In this document: positions 26,076 through 36,561 of the stretch, piece by piece
How positions within the stretch are numbered: the stretch's first letter is position 1
Layout: every line of letters starts with the position of its first letter
Source: Halarcobacter sp.
GTDB lineage: Bacteria > Campylobacterota > Campylobacteria > Campylobacterales > Arcobacteraceae
Direction of reading: 5' to 3'
Assembly (NCBI GenBank): GCA_030145305.1
Contig: JAQYVX010000001.1
Coordinates: 329,357-393,356 of the forward strand
Length of the DNA stretch: 64,000 nucleotides
The notes under the pieces: generated by a model
What the model saw: the letters and a program-made list of their open reading frames with translations, nothing else
What the model was told of the DNA's origin: nothing
The model's database searches: none
Translations under genes and position numbers: made by a program

Positions 26076-26984
26076 TTATTTTCTCTTGTATAAATCTTTA
26101 TAAAAATTCTTCCACTTTTTATGTTGCCAAAACCATAAATTAGGAAATTCTTTTATCTGTTTTTCAATAATATTTGATTGTAATTGAGTCAGTTCTTTAA
26201 TCTTATCTTCACTTTTAAACTCTACTTTTAAAGGATCAATCGCTTCATAAACCTTTATTGTATAATCTCTAAAATCATTCATTTCTGCAAATACTGGGAT
26301 AATAAGTGCATCAAATTTTATTGCTAATCTTGCAGTTGCATCTGTAACTGTTACTTTTTTATCAAAAAACTCAATCTCAACACCATTTTTCATATGTTGA
26401 TCAATAGCAACAGCTACATTTTGTTTTTGTTTAAAAGCTTTTATCATTCCTTTTGCTGCAACTTTTTTTTCTAGCATTACAATATTATTTCTATCTCTTG
26501 CTTCAATATACAATTCATTTAACAAAGGATTATCCATTTTTCTATTTACAACTGCTAAAGTTCCATATTTTAAAGCTATATAAGGAATAGCTAATTCCCA
26601 ACCACCATAGTGGGCAGTCACAAATATAATTTTTCTATCAGCTTTTATTGCATTTAAAATAATTTCTTCATTTTCTATTTTTGCTTTTGAAAGTAGTTTT
26701 TCTTTTGAGATTGATTGATTTTCTATAAACTCGTACATATTAAAAAGAAGTGATTTATAAGATTCATAAATTATTATATTTTTTTCTTCATCCAAAATAA
26801 TATTTTCATAAGCCAAATCTAAATTGACTTTTGCAATATGTTTATGCTTTTTATTGAATTTAAATGCAATTTTTGCAGAAAAAATTAAAATATATTTTAC
26901 AAGACTTTTAGGTAAAACTGTAAAAATAAATTTAAAAAATATATAAATATAATATACAAAATACTCTTTAACACTTGCCTTCAA
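26076..26984 (-). CDS. waaM: Lipid A late acyltransferase (LpxL/HtrB type)
   Basis: The 302-residue protein has an N-terminal membrane anchor and the catalytic H-x4-E in VTAHYGGWELA. It also has the family's later AVVNRKMDNPLLN, VAIDQHM and NLWFWQHKKWK blocks. It adds a secondary acyl chain to Kdo-lipid A. The start is TTG 26984 inside waaC, 17 bases of overlap, with AAGGAA upstream. The waaC-waaM pairing is usual in Campylobacter LOS loci. Confidence 0.93.
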   Translation of the reverse strand: MKASVKEYFVYYIYIFFKFIFTVLPKSLVKYILIFSAKIAFKFNKKHKHIAKVNLDLAYENIILDEEKNIIIYESYKSLLFNMYEFIENQSISKEKLLSKAKIENEEIILNAIKADRKIIFVTAHYGGWELAIPYIALKYGTLAVVNRKMDNPLLNELYIEARDRNNIVMLEKKVAAKGMIKAFKQKQNVAVAIDQHMKNGVEIEFFDKKVTVTDATARLAIKFDALIIPVFAEMNDFRDYTIKVYEAIDPLKVEFKSEDKIKELTQLQSNIIEKQIKEFPNLWFWQHKKWKNFYKDLYKRK

Positions 26985-27978
26985 ATAACATTTCCTTCAT
27001 CATTCTCATAATTACATTTTCATCAATTTCTTTTATTGAAAAATCTTCTTTATTTAATTTTTCTGGGTTTACTATTGTTTTTGACTCAATTATTTTATTT
27101 ATTTTTGTTTCATAAGTATTTCTATATCCAGGTGTACAACCAAATATAGTTATTGAAGGTACATTTAAAGCCCAAGCCATATGTGTGGGTCCAGTATCAT
27201 TTCCTACAAGTAAATCTATTTTTGAAACTAATGTTTTTAAATCATTCAAACTAAGTTTTGGTAAAACAACAGCGCTTGAGTTCTTAGAAATAAATTCTAC
27301 AATTTCTTTTTCTTCTTCATTTCCCCAAGCTAACAAAAAATTTGCATCTATATTTTTGCATATTTTAGCGTATTTCTCTTTAGAATACATTTTTGAAGAC
27401 CAACTAGCCCCTGGAACTAAAAGGATGTTTTTTTTGCTTTTTGATAAAGAAGAAGTAAAATCAACTTTTTCTTCAAAGAATAGAAAAGCTTCTTTATTTA
27501 GTATTTGTTCTTCATTATATATTATTTTTAATGGCTTTAATAAAACATCCAAATTCCGTTCTATTACATTTTTAGAATAACTTGAATCAACTTTTTTTGT
27601 ATAAAGCCTTGATGCTAAACTTTCTCTTGTAGAAGTTTTACTAAATCCAAATCTATTTTTACCTAAGATTCTTGTTACGATTGCTGATTTTATTAAACCT
27701 TGTGCATCTATTACTAAATCATAATTGTTTTTAGAATAAGTTTTAATAAGTCTTATTTGCGAAAACAATTTCTTTTTATTCTTTTTAATTGATTTCAAAT
27801 CTAAAGCATAAATATTATCAATATGAGGGTTGTTTTCTAATACTCCAATAAAGGCTTTTTCTACAAACCAATCAATAACAATATTTGGATAACTTTTTTT
27901 TATAAATTGTAAGGCAAGCATTGCATGGATGATGTCACCCATGGCAGAAAGTTTAACTATAGCAACTCTTATGAACAA
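26968..27978 (-). CDS. waaC: ADP-heptose:LPS heptosyltransferase I
   Basis: The 336-residue GT9 protein has VAIVKLSAMGDIIHAM at the N-terminus, LLVPGASWSSKMYSKEKYA, and LVGNDTGPTHMAWAL, all characteristic of WaaC. It adds the first L,D-heptose to Kdo-lipid A. The start is TTG 27978, overlapping the end of the ppx gene by 10 bases. With waaF far away at 9402, the two conserved heptosyltransferases bracket the variable part of the locus. Confidence 0.93.
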   Translation of the reverse strand: MFIRVAIVKLSAMGDIIHAMLALQFIKKSYPNIVIDWFVEKAFIGVLENNPHIDNIYALDLKSIKKNKKKLFSQIRLIKTYSKNNYDLVIDAQGLIKSAIVTRILGKNRFGFSKTSTRESLASRLYTKKVDSSYSKNVIERNLDVLLKPLKIIYNEEQILNKEAFLFFEEKVDFTSSLSKSKKNILLVPGASWSSKMYSKEKYAKICKNIDANFLLAWGNEEEKEIVEFISKNSSAVVLPKLSLNDLKTLVSKIDLLVGNDTGPTHMAWALNVPSITIFGCTPGYRNTYETKINKIIESKTIVNPEKLNKEDFSIKEIDENVIMRMMKEMLFEGKC

Positions 27979-29441
27979 ACTTTTACTTTCAGGCCTTTTG
28001 GTATTTGAAGCTTGTCTATCTCACTTTCTACTATATAAATAGATTTATCTAGGCAGATTTTTAATTTATTTTCTTTTAATCTATATTTTACACTTGGATT
28101 TGACATATCTTGATTTATCATTAGATTTAAACTAATCATAAACGAAAGCCATTCCATAGTATCAAATCCTGGTAAAAGTTCATCATATCTATCCAAATCA
28201 CTTTGTATAGGAAGAGACTTTTTTGAGAATTTAATCATATGTGCAACTGTAACTCGTGAGCAATGTTGAAAATTATAATTTAAACCATTTAATATAAAAT
28301 CAAAAGTATTATCATTTGATTTATAAAAGTTTAATGTAGTTCCAATTGAGTGTAATTTTGAAGCTATTACTAAAAGTGTTTTATATTTATCTTCTAATTG
28401 ATGCAATGGCTTTAAGACATCAAAAATAGAACTTGCATTTTTTCCTAGATAGGAACTTTGTTTAGAGTCAATTTGAAATCTATCTAACAAACTTCTAACA
28501 CTAACATTAAAATTTGCAGGAAATCTACAATTTGAACTTCTTAGAAGATCAGTTAAATATACACCTTCTCTAACTCCGGCTCCTGAAGTTATAACATTTT
28601 TGATATTTAACTCATTTAGTATGGTATCAAAAATAAGAGTTCCCTCTTTAATCGTATCAAACCTATCTTTTTTTATTCCAAGCTGTTTTAGACTATTTGC
28701 ATCTTCTGTTTCTAAAATCGTATCAAAAATATGTTTATTCTCAGATACATCATAAGTATAACCATGAAGTATATCTAATGGATATTCATTTTTTTTCATT
28801 ATAATTTTTGAAAGTGTTCTAATGCTTCCTCCAATTCCAACAACTGTAGAAGGTATTTCAAAACCTGAGTCTTTCACTTCTTTTAATTTTTCTAAAATAT
28901 GCTCTCTAGCACCTTTAATATCACCCTTTGAAAAGAACAATTCATTTAAACGAACCGTTCCAATATCTAAAGAAATACAATGTTCTATTTTTCTATTTTT
29001 AATAAAGGCAAATTCAGTTGAACCACCACCAATATCCACAGTTATAAAATTATCAGAAAAAACCAAATTTTTAGTGGCCACTCCACCATAATATGCTTCT
29101 TTAGGACCATCTATTACTCTGATACTTAAGCCTAATTCGTTTTTTACTTTTGTTAAAAATAGTTTTGCATTTGGAGCATCTCTTAAAGCTGAAGTTGCAA
29201 CACAAATTATTTTTCGTGATTTTAAAGCTTTTGAGATATTTAGAAAAGACTGCAAAGAGTTAAAGGCCCTTTGCATGGGAGCTTCTCGAAGATTGCCATT
29301 ATTTTCATAACAGCCTTCAGAAATTTTTACGCGACTTTTTGTTTCATTTATTAAGTTAAAAGCAAACCTGCTGCTTTTTTCTAAAACAACCATACGCATT
29401 GAGTTTGACCCAATGTCAATAATAGTTGTTACCTTAGCCAT
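27969..29441 (-). CDS. ppx: Ppx/GppA family phosphatase
   Basis: The 490-residue protein has the ASKHA phosphatase features TTIIDIGSNSMRMVV, ATSALRDAPN, and the VDIGGGSTEF phosphate loop, followed by a helical HD-like C-terminal region. It should hydrolyse polyphosphate and/or pppGpp; the family cannot be split on sequence alone. It starts one base after the ferredoxin stop and overlaps waaC. Confidence 0.9.
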   Translation of the reverse strand: MAKVTTIIDIGSNSMRMVVLEKSSRFAFNLINETKSRVKISEGCYENNGNLREAPMQRAFNSLQSFLNISKALKSRKIICVATSALRDAPNAKLFLTKVKNELGLSIRVIDGPKEAYYGGVATKNLVFSDNFITVDIGGGSTEFAFIKNRKIEHCISLDIGTVRLNELFFSKGDIKGAREHILEKLKEVKDSGFEIPSTVVGIGGSIRTLSKIIMKKNEYPLDILHGYTYDVSENKHIFDTILETEDANSLKQLGIKKDRFDTIKEGTLIFDTILNELNIKNVITSGAGVREGVYLTDLLRSSNCRFPANFNVSVRSLLDRFQIDSKQSSYLGKNASSIFDVLKPLHQLEDKYKTLLVIASKLHSIGTTLNFYKSNDNTFDFILNGLNYNFQHCSRVTVAHMIKFSKKSLPIQSDLDRYDELLPGFDTMEWLSFMISLNLMINQDMSNPSVKYRLKENKLKICLDKSIYIVESEIDKLQIPKGLKVKVCS

Positions 29442-29442
29442 T

Positions 29443-29697
<255 letters not shown>

Positions 29698-29728
29698 TCA
29701 ACTTCCTAACTAAAATATTATCATGGAG

Positions 29729-30469
29729 TTATATCTTATTATTCTTAATAATATCTTTAATTAGGTCTAGAAAAGCATCATTTTTAGTAACAATTAAGAA
29801 TTCGTCATCTTGATGTATAAAAAGCTTATTATTTATGTACAATGAAGCTGCAATATCAAACTCTCTTATTTTACCTGCAAAAAGTACAAAATTTACATTA
29901 TTCGCATAAGCTAAAGACAAAGCAACTGCTCCGGGACTTCTAAATTTTATTCTTTTTTTATTTAATTCTTCACAAATTTTTGGATAAGCATATGCTCTTT
30001 CAAATATTGCAATTTGAGGATTTACAACTTCACAAATATTTATTTCTTTTTCATCTAAAAGTGAGATATTCTTTTTCTCTTTATTTAATTTATAAATCAT
30101 AGTTGCATTTGATAAATTTGTAACATAAGCGGCTTTTGTAATTCCATCAATTTGTAAAGCGATAGAAGTACCATAATAAGGTAATTGTGAAAGAAAATTA
30201 TGACTTCCATCAAGAGGATCGATTATAATTTTTATATTAGATTTTGAAGAAAGAAGGCCTATTTCTTCAGAAAAAATATCACCAAATCCTGATAAATATT
30301 TTATAAATATTTTTTCAGCAATGATATCTATGTTTAAAGTCTTGTCTCCGCCATATCCTATAGTTTTAGACTCTTCTAGGTCTAAAGAACTCATATTGGT
30401 ATTTATGTACCAATAGAGCTCTTTATTTGCTTTTATAACTGTTTTAGTAAACAAGTCATAGTCAAACAT
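29729..30469 (-). CDS. Inositol monophosphatase family protein
   Basis: The 246-residue protein has the metal-binding motifs of the family: SEEIG, DPLDGSHNF and a C-terminal EFDIAASL. It is a Mg-dependent, Li-sensitive type phosphatase. The substrate could be inositol phosphate, fructose 1,6-bisphosphate or 3'-phosphoadenosine 5'-phosphate. It begins one base after gltD, suggesting cotranscription with gltBD. Confidence 0.85.
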   Translation of the reverse strand: MFDYDLFTKTVIKANKELYWYINTNMSSLDLEESKTIGYGGDKTLNIDIIAEKIFIKYLSGFGDIFSEEIGLLSSKSNIKIIIDPLDGSHNFLSQLPYYGTSIALQIDGITKAAYVTNLSNATMIYKLNKEKKNISLLDEKEINICEVVNPQIAIFERAYAYPKICEELNKKRIKFRSPGAVALSLAYANNVNFVLFAGKIREFDIAASLYINNKLFIHQDDEFLIVTKNDAFLDLIKDIIKNNKI

Positions 30470-30470
30470 T

Positions 30471-31847
30471 TTAGGCTAAAGCTTTCTCAATCTGTGCTGC
30501 GGCTTCTCTACCATCAAGAGCCGCTGTTACAGCTAAATGTGCACCTCTATTACAATCTCCACCAGCATAAAACTTAGGATTTGAAGTTTGATATGAAGCA
30601 TTTATATCAATTCCACCCCAAGAGTTTGTTTTTAGATTTGCATCTTCAAAAAAATCAGGAGTTTCAGGAGAAAATCCAAGTGCAAAAATAATTACATCTG
30701 CATCTTCAAGATATTCACTTCCATCTATAATAGTAACTCTTTGTCGTCCAGATTCATCAGCTTGAGATAATTCAGTTTTTAGAACTTCAATTCCAACTGC
30801 TGTATCACCCTTTTTGATGATTTTATTAGGGCTTACATTAAAGATGTATTCAACACCCTCTTCTTTTGCATTTACTACTTCTTTCTTACTTCCTGGCATA
30901 TTAGCTTCATCTCTTCTATATAAACACTTAACTGTTGAAGCCCCTTCTCTAACAGATGATCTTACACAGTCCATAGCAGTGTCTCCACCACCTATTACTA
31001 CTACTCTTTTATCTTTTACATCAATAAATGTAGCCTCTGTATTTCCAAGATTTCTTTTTTGAATTCCAGTTAAAAAGTCCATAGCTAAATGAACATTTGA
31101 AGCATCTTCACCTTCAATATTTGCCCATCTACCTTTTTTTGCGCCAATACCAACAAAAATAGCATCAAATTCATCTTCAATTTCTTTAATACTTTTATCA
31201 AGTCCAATTTCACAATTTAAATGAAGTTTCATACCAGCTTCAAGTAACCAGTTTATTCTTCTTTCAACCGTACTTTTATCAAGTTTGAAGCCAGGAATTC
31301 CATACATTAAAAGTCCCCCAGCTCTATCTTCTCTTTCAAACATTTCAACAGCAATTCCACGTCTAAGTAAAAAAGTCGCAGCAGAAATTCCAGCAGGTCC
31401 AGAACCAATAATTGCTACTTTTTTATCACCTTTAATAGGAGAAAACTTAGGTTTCATACCGTTTTCAAATGCTCTTTCATTCAAATGAGTTTCCACTGCA
31501 CCAATAGAAACAGCACCATGTCCAGTATTTAAAGAACAGGCACCTTCACATAATACATCTTGAGGACAAATTCTTCCTAAAATTTCAGGGAAAGGAGAAG
31601 TTTCATTTGATAAAGCAAAAGCTAAATCCATATTTTTTTCTGCTGTTTGTTTTAACCAAGCAGGAATAAAATTATGTAAAGGACAACCTGTATGACAATA
31701 TGGATCACCACATTGCATACATCTATCAGATTGCTCTCTAGCTCTATGTTTTCCAAATACTTGGTAAACCTCATCATAATCTTTTAATCTTTTTAATACA
31801 TCCCTTTTTTCAGGATTTATTCTTTCAAATTTAGTAAAATTTATCAT
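30471..31847 (-). CDS. gltD: Glutamate synthase (NADPH) small subunit
   Basis: The 458-residue protein has an N-terminal Cys-rich segment (QCGDPYCHTGCPLHN, CPQDVLCEGAC) for [4Fe-4S] clusters, an FAD site VAIIGSGPAGISAA, and an NADPH site VVVIGGGDTAMDCV. It passes electrons from NADPH to GltB. It lies 3 bases after gltB, as usual. Confidence 0.97.
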   Translation of the reverse strand: MINFTKFERINPEKRDVLKRLKDYDEVYQVFGKHRAREQSDRCMQCGDPYCHTGCPLHNFIPAWLKQTAEKNMDLAFALSNETSPFPEILGRICPQDVLCEGACSLNTGHGAVSIGAVETHLNERAFENGMKPKFSPIKGDKKVAIIGSGPAGISAATFLLRRGIAVEMFEREDRAGGLLMYGIPGFKLDKSTVERRINWLLEAGMKLHLNCEIGLDKSIKEIEDEFDAIFVGIGAKKGRWANIEGEDASNVHLAMDFLTGIQKRNLGNTEATFIDVKDKRVVVIGGGDTAMDCVRSSVREGASTVKCLYRRDEANMPGSKKEVVNAKEEGVEYIFNVSPNKIIKKGDTAVGIEVLKTELSQADESGRQRVTIIDGSEYLEDADVIIFALGFSPETPDFFEDANLKTNSWGGIDINASYQTSNPKFYAGGDCNRGAHLAVTAALDGREAAAQIEKALA

Positions 31848-31850
31848 TTT

Positions 31851-34800
31851 CTAATCTCCCTCATCCGGATTTAGTGGTAACACTGCCATATTTTTAGGTT
31901 TAACCATCCAGAAGTTTCTAATCTGTGCTCTAAAGTTTTCTAAAATTCCTTCAGCTCTTTCAGATTCAGTTTCATTTAAATAGTCCATTAATAATCTTTT
32001 TAAATAAAGTCTTTCTCTTTCAGTATCATCTGTATCAATTCTAACTGCTTCAATTAATTCTTGATTCATTTTATCTACAAATGTTTTCTCTGGATCATAA
32101 ACAAAAGATAATCCACCAGTCATACCCGCTCCAAAGTTAAATCCTGTATTTCCTAAGATTACAACAATCCCACCTGTCATATATTCACAAGCATTATCTC
32201 CTGTTCCTTCTACAACAGCTGTACATCCAGAGTTTCTTACAGCAAATCTCTCACCTGCTGATGCTCTTACATAAAATGTACCACCAGTTGCTCCATATAA
32301 ACAAGTATTACCTGCTCCTGCAAATAGTGGACCTTGATGTCTAGTATTTATAATAATTTTACCACCATTCATACCTTTACCAACATAATCGTTTGCAGCA
32401 CCTTCAAGATATAAATTCATTCCTTTACTTAATAAAGCTCCAAAAGATTGCCCAGCAATCCCTTTTAAGAAGATATTAATAGAACCATCAGGTAAACCTT
32501 TGTCTCCATAATATTTAGCAATTTCACCAGAAATTAAAGTACCAAATGATCTATTTAAGTTTGTGATATTCTCTTTAATTTTAATTGGAACAGTTGGTTT
32601 TTCAATTGTTCTATGTACTTTTTTAAGTAATTCTCTTTCAAATTTATTCTTATCAAATGGTTCATTTGATTCTTTTTGACAGGTATCAATACCATCAATT
32701 CTTCTTAATACATTTTGGAAATCAAATTTCTTAGCAAATTCATCATCTATTACTTTTAATAAATCACTTCTTCCTACAATTTCTTCAATATTTTTGTATC
32801 CTAAAGAGGCTAAAATATCTCTAACATCTTGAGCTACAAAGTTAAAATAAGAGATTAATCTTTCAACTGTTCCTGTAAAGTGTTCTCTTAATTCTTCATC
32901 TTGAGTAGCAACTCCTACAGAACATTTATTTGTATGACAAATTCTTAAAATTTTACATCCTAAAAGAGTAAGTGCAGCAGTACCAAAGGCATATGATTCA
33001 GCTCCAAGCATTGCAGCTTTTACAACATCAAGACCAGTTTTTAATCCCCCATCAGTTTGTAAATGAACAAGCTCTCTTAAATGATTTGCTTTTAAAGCAT
33101 TATGTGCTTCAGCAAGTCCTATTTCCCAAGGATTTCCTGTATGCTTAATAGAAGTTAAAGGAGCAGCTCCTGTACCTCCATCAGCACCTGAGATTACAAT
33201 TTTATCAGCATAAGCTTTTGCAACACCAGCAGCGATTGTTCCAACTCCTATAGTTGATACAAGTTTAACTGTAATTTTAGCTTCAGGATTTGCTTGTTTT
33301 AAGTCAAAAATTAATTGAGCTAAATCTTCAATAGAATAAATATCATGATGTGGAGGAGGAGAAATAAGTGTGACTCCTGCAATTGTATGTCTTAATGTTG
33401 CAATATAAGGAGATACTTTATGTCCTGGTAATTGTCCCCCTTCACCAGGTTTTGCACCTTGTGCAACTTTAATTTGAATCTCTTCAGCAGATCTTAAATA
33501 TCCAGGAGTAACACCAAATCTTCCAGATGCTACTTGTTTTATTTTAGAATTTTTTAAAGTATTAAATCTAGCTGGATCTTCACCACCTTCACCTGAGTTT
33601 GATGCTCCACCAAGTGTATTCATTGCAATTGCCATTGCTTCATGAGCTTCAGGAGAGATAGAACCACATGACATAGCAGCAGTTGCAAATCTTTTGAAAA
33701 TCTTATCTTTTGATTCAACTTCATTTACATCAATAGCTTTCTTATCAGAATCAAATTCAAAGAAATCTCTAATGAATTTTTTTTCTCTGTTATTAACTAA
33801 ATTTCTTAAGCTATCAAAATCTGAAACATCTTCTTTATTTTTTGCTCTTTTATTATGCATTGCAATAGTTGTACTTGGTCCATAATCATGGTATTCACCA
33901 CCATTAATATACTTATAAAACCCACCTAAATCTAGTGGGAACATATGTTTATCATCAAAAAAGGCATTAAAATGTTGTTTTTCAAGTCTAGCTTCAATAT
34001 CTTCATAACCAAGACCATTTAATTCAGATTGTGAGTCAGTAAAACAATCCTCTATAATCTCATCACTTAATCCAATAACATCAAATAATCTTGAATTTCT
34101 ATATGAAGCAATTGTACAAATACCCATTTTAGACATAATCTTTAAAAGTCCTGCATTTAAAGCTTTTTGAGTATTTTTTAAAGCTCTTTGCATTTCATAT
34201 TTACTAATTTGTTTTCTTTCAGAAAAGGCAACAGCTGAAGCATACATCATATATGGATACATAGCTGTAACACCATATCCCATCATAACAGCTGCCATAT
34301 GAGGATCATAAATCTCTCCTGAAACTGCAACTATTGAAACGTAATGTCTAACACCCTCTTTTAAAAGTCTTTCATTTACAAAACCAACAGCCATTGCCAT
34401 TGGAATTAATTTAGCATTTTCATTAACATCTCTGTCATCTAAAATTACAACGGAAACATCATCTTCTTTTACTGCTCTTATTACTGAAGTTGCTAAGTGC
34501 TCTAAAGCTGCTTTCAAATCATTTTTAAATGTTGTAGAAAAAACTTCATTTTTATAATAGTCATCATATCTAGGAGATCTTTTATCACCAAAAGATGTAA
34601 GTACATCAAATTTTTCTTTCATTAAAATAGGACTAGCTACTTTTAATCTTTTTGCATACTGTGGTTGTTCATCTAAAATATTATGAATATGCCCAAAGCC
34701 TGTTTCCAAAGACATAACAATTTTTTCTCTATAAGGGTCAATTGGTGGGTTTGTAACTTGTGCAAACTTTTGTCTAAAAAAATCTGTGAAATTTCTATTT

Positions 34801-36287
34801 ACAGTTGAAAAACAAGCTAATGGAGTATCATCACCCATAGAACCTACAGGTTCTTTTCCATCTTTTGCCATTGGCTCAATAATTTGGTCAATCACTTCAT
34901 AAGTAATATTAAAATATTTTTGTTTTTTTTCTAATTCTTCTATTTTGTAATCAGTATTATCTAAAAATGACTCATCAATATACTCTTGTAAATATTCCAT
35001 ATCTGAGTTTAACCATTTAACATAGTTTTGTGAAGATTTTAAATAATTATTAATATCATCTTCTTTTAATACTTTCCCATGTTTAAGGTCAAGTCCAATC
35101 ATTTCTCCTGATTGTAATCTTCCTCTTTCTAGAATATTATCTTCATCTAAAGTTACTGTTCCATACTCAGAAGTGATATAAATTTTATGATCTTTTGTAA
35201 TTATATATTTAGATGGTCTTAAACCATTTCTATCAATCAAACAACCAATATGTCTTCCATCTGTAAGTGAAACAGCAGCTGGTCCATCCCAAGCTTCCAT
35301 TGTAGTTGATGTATATTCATAAAATGCTCTTAAATCTGAATCCATATGTGGAGCATTTTGCCAAGGAGCAGGGATTAAGCTTCTAGCTGCTTTAAAGAAA
35401 TCAACACCATTAGCAACTAAAAACTCAAACATATTATCTAATGATGCCGAATCAGAACCACCAATTTGTAAAATAGGTAAAATTCTTTTAATCTCATCAT
35501 CAGTAAATATTTCTGATTTTATTTGTTCTGATTTTATTTGTACATTAAATCTATTTGCTTCTACAGAGTTAATTTCACCATTATGTGCAATTGTTCTAAA
35601 AGGTTGCGCTAATCTCCATTGAGGAAGAGTATTTGTTGAAAATCTTTGATGAAATAATGCAAATGATATTTTAAAATCTTCATCTCTTAAATCCACATAG
35701 AAATTCTTTATATGTGTAGGCATTATAAGCCCTTTATAAGCAATTACTTTAGATGAAAAAGTTGGAATATAAAAATCTTTTTTATCTAGTAGTTTGTGCT
35801 CACACTCTTTTCTTGTTAAATAAAGCATTGCATCAAATCTTTTTGATGACATAAGTGCATTTGCACAAACAAATACCTGAATTATATGAGGTAATGTTTG
35901 TAAAGCTTGCTCTCCTAAAGCATCTTTGTTAAGAGGAACTTCTCTTACCATTAAAACTTTTAAATCATTTTCTTCACAATGCTCTTTAAAAGTTTCAATA
36001 TCATTTAAATCTTTTGTAAATATCATAGCAACTGCATATTTTTCAGGTAAATCAATACCTTTTTCATTAGCAATTTTTCTCATAAATCTATTTGGCATAG
36101 ATAGTAATAAACCAGAACCATCCCCTGTTTTACCATCCGCAGCCACTGCCCCTCTGTGCATCATTCGCTCAAGCGAAGTTATTGCATCTTCTAAGTTTTC
36201 GTGACTTGGTCTATTTTTTAAATCTGCCATTAAACCAAAACCACAGTTATCTTTAAAAGAAGTAAGTAAATCTAAATTACATCCCAT
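31851..36287 (-). CDS. gltB: Glutamate synthase large subunit
   Basis: From ATG 36287 (AAGGAT upstream) the protein is 1478 residues; an upstream frame to 36350 adds 21 unlikely residues. It has a short propeptide before Cys15 (DNCGFG), which becomes the N-terminal nucleophile of the glutaminase domain. The central domain follows, then the FMN-binding synthase domain (GGTGAAPLTS), with 3Fe-4S cysteines in C-x5-C-x4-C (GCKILRICHTNKC). The C-terminal GXGXG helix comes last. It makes two glutamates from glutamine and 2-oxoglutarate. The promoter lies in the 274-base divergent gap with the TRAP operon. Confidence 0.97.
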   Translation of the reverse strand: MGCNLDLLTSFKDNCGFGLMADLKNRPSHENLEDAITSLERMMHRGAVAADGKTGDGSGLLLSMPNRFMRKIANEKGIDLPEKYAVAMIFTKDLNDIETFKEHCEENDLKVLMVREVPLNKDALGEQALQTLPHIIQVFVCANALMSSKRFDAMLYLTRKECEHKLLDKKDFYIPTFSSKVIAYKGLIMPTHIKNFYVDLRDEDFKISFALFHQRFSTNTLPQWRLAQPFRTIAHNGEINSVEANRFNVQIKSEQIKSEIFTDDEIKRILPILQIGGSDSASLDNMFEFLVANGVDFFKAARSLIPAPWQNAPHMDSDLRAFYEYTSTTMEAWDGPAAVSLTDGRHIGCLIDRNGLRPSKYIITKDHKIYITSEYGTVTLDEDNILERGRLQSGEMIGLDLKHGKVLKEDDINNYLKSSQNYVKWLNSDMEYLQEYIDESFLDNTDYKIEELEKKQKYFNITYEVIDQIIEPMAKDGKEPVGSMGDDTPLACFSTVNRNFTDFFRQKFAQVTNPPIDPYREKIVMSLETGFGHIHNILDEQPQYAKRLKVASPILMKEKFDVLTSFGDKRSPRYDDYYKNEVFSTTFKNDLKAALEHLATSVIRAVKEDDVSVVILDDRDVNENAKLIPMAMAVGFVNERLLKEGVRHYVSIVAVSGEIYDPHMAAVMMGYGVTAMYPYMMYASAVAFSERKQISKYEMQRALKNTQKALNAGLLKIMSKMGICTIASYRNSRLFDVIGLSDEIIEDCFTDSQSELNGLGYEDIEARLEKQHFNAFFDDKHMFPLDLGGFYKYINGGEYHDYGPSTTIAMHNKRAKNKEDVSDFDSLRNLVNNREKKFIRDFFEFDSDKKAIDVNEVESKDKIFKRFATAAMSCGSISPEAHEAMAIAMNTLGGASNSGEGGEDPARFNTLKNSKIKQVASGRFGVTPGYLRSAEEIQIKVAQGAKPGEGGQLPGHKVSPYIATLRHTIAGVTLISPPPHHDIYSIEDLAQLIFDLKQANPEAKITVKLVSTIGVGTIAAGVAKAYADKIVISGADGGTGAAPLTSIKHTGNPWEIGLAEAHNALKANHLRELVHLQTDGGLKTGLDVVKAAMLGAESYAFGTAALTLLGCKILRICHTNKCSVGVATQDEELREHFTGTVERLISYFNFVAQDVRDILASLGYKNIEEIVGRSDLLKVIDDEFAKKFDFQNVLRRIDGIDTCQKESNEPFDKNKFERELLKKVHRTIEKPTVPIKIKENITNLNRSFGTLISGEIAKYYGDKGLPDGSINIFLKGIAGQSFGALLSKGMNLYLEGAANDYVGKGMNGGKIIINTRHQGPLFAGAGNTCLYGATGGTFYVRASAGERFAVRNSGCTAVVEGTGDNACEYMTGGIVVILGNTGFNFGAGMTGGLSFVYDPEKTFVDKMNQELIEAVRIDTDDTERERLYLKRLLMDYLNETESERAEGILENFRAQIRNFWMVKPKNMAVLPLNPDEGD

Positions 36288-36368
36288 TATTATCCTTTTT
36301 ATAAAATATTCTATCTTTATATTCCTCGTAAAGGCTATTAATATATCCAAAAAATGTTTAAAAAATGG

Positions 36369-36400
36369 TTAGTTAGTTATATATATTAAGTTCTAACTAA
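36369..36400. promoter_or_regulatory. Inverted repeat upstream of gltB
   Basis: An 8-bp perfect inverted repeat (TTAGTTAG at 36369-36376, CTAACTAA at 36393-36400) has a 16-base AT spacer. Further half-site-like words TCTAAC (36412) and TAGTTAA (36440) follow. It lies about 85-115 bases upstream of the gltB start and could be an operator. No regulator is identified. Confidence 0.35.
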
Positions 36401-36422
36401 TGTGATATTATTCTAACTTTAA

Positions 36423-36463
36423 AGCAATAATATGGCTTTTAGTTAAATTGCTATTTTATTGCT
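36423..36463. promoter_or_regulatory. Second inverted repeat in the gltB-dctP gap
   Basis: AGCAATAA (36423-36430) and TTATTGCT (36456-36463) are reverse complements separated by 25 bases. The location, 100-140 bases before dctP, suits a regulatory site. Chance cannot be excluded in such AT-rich DNA. Confidence 0.25.
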
Positions 36464-36526
36464 ACGAAAAGAGGCTTTTTTTCAAAAATTTGCCTTTTTC
36501 TACATAACTATTACACAAGTTTTAAT

Positions 36527-36532
36527 TATACT
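36527..36532 (+). promoter_or_regulatory. Candidate -10 box for the first dctP
   Basis: TATACT lies about 30 bases before the dctP ATG, with T-rich DNA upstream as is common for sigma-70 promoters in Campylobacterota. The implied leader carries AAGGAG at 36551-36556. Confidence 0.35.
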
Positions 36533-36561
36533 TTTTTCATATACAAATTTAAGGAGTAAAA

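Noticed and set aside
36431-36450. TGGC followed by TTGCT, resembling a sigma-54 promoter upstream of dctP
   Set aside because: The spacing between the GG and GC elements is about four bases too long for sigma-54.
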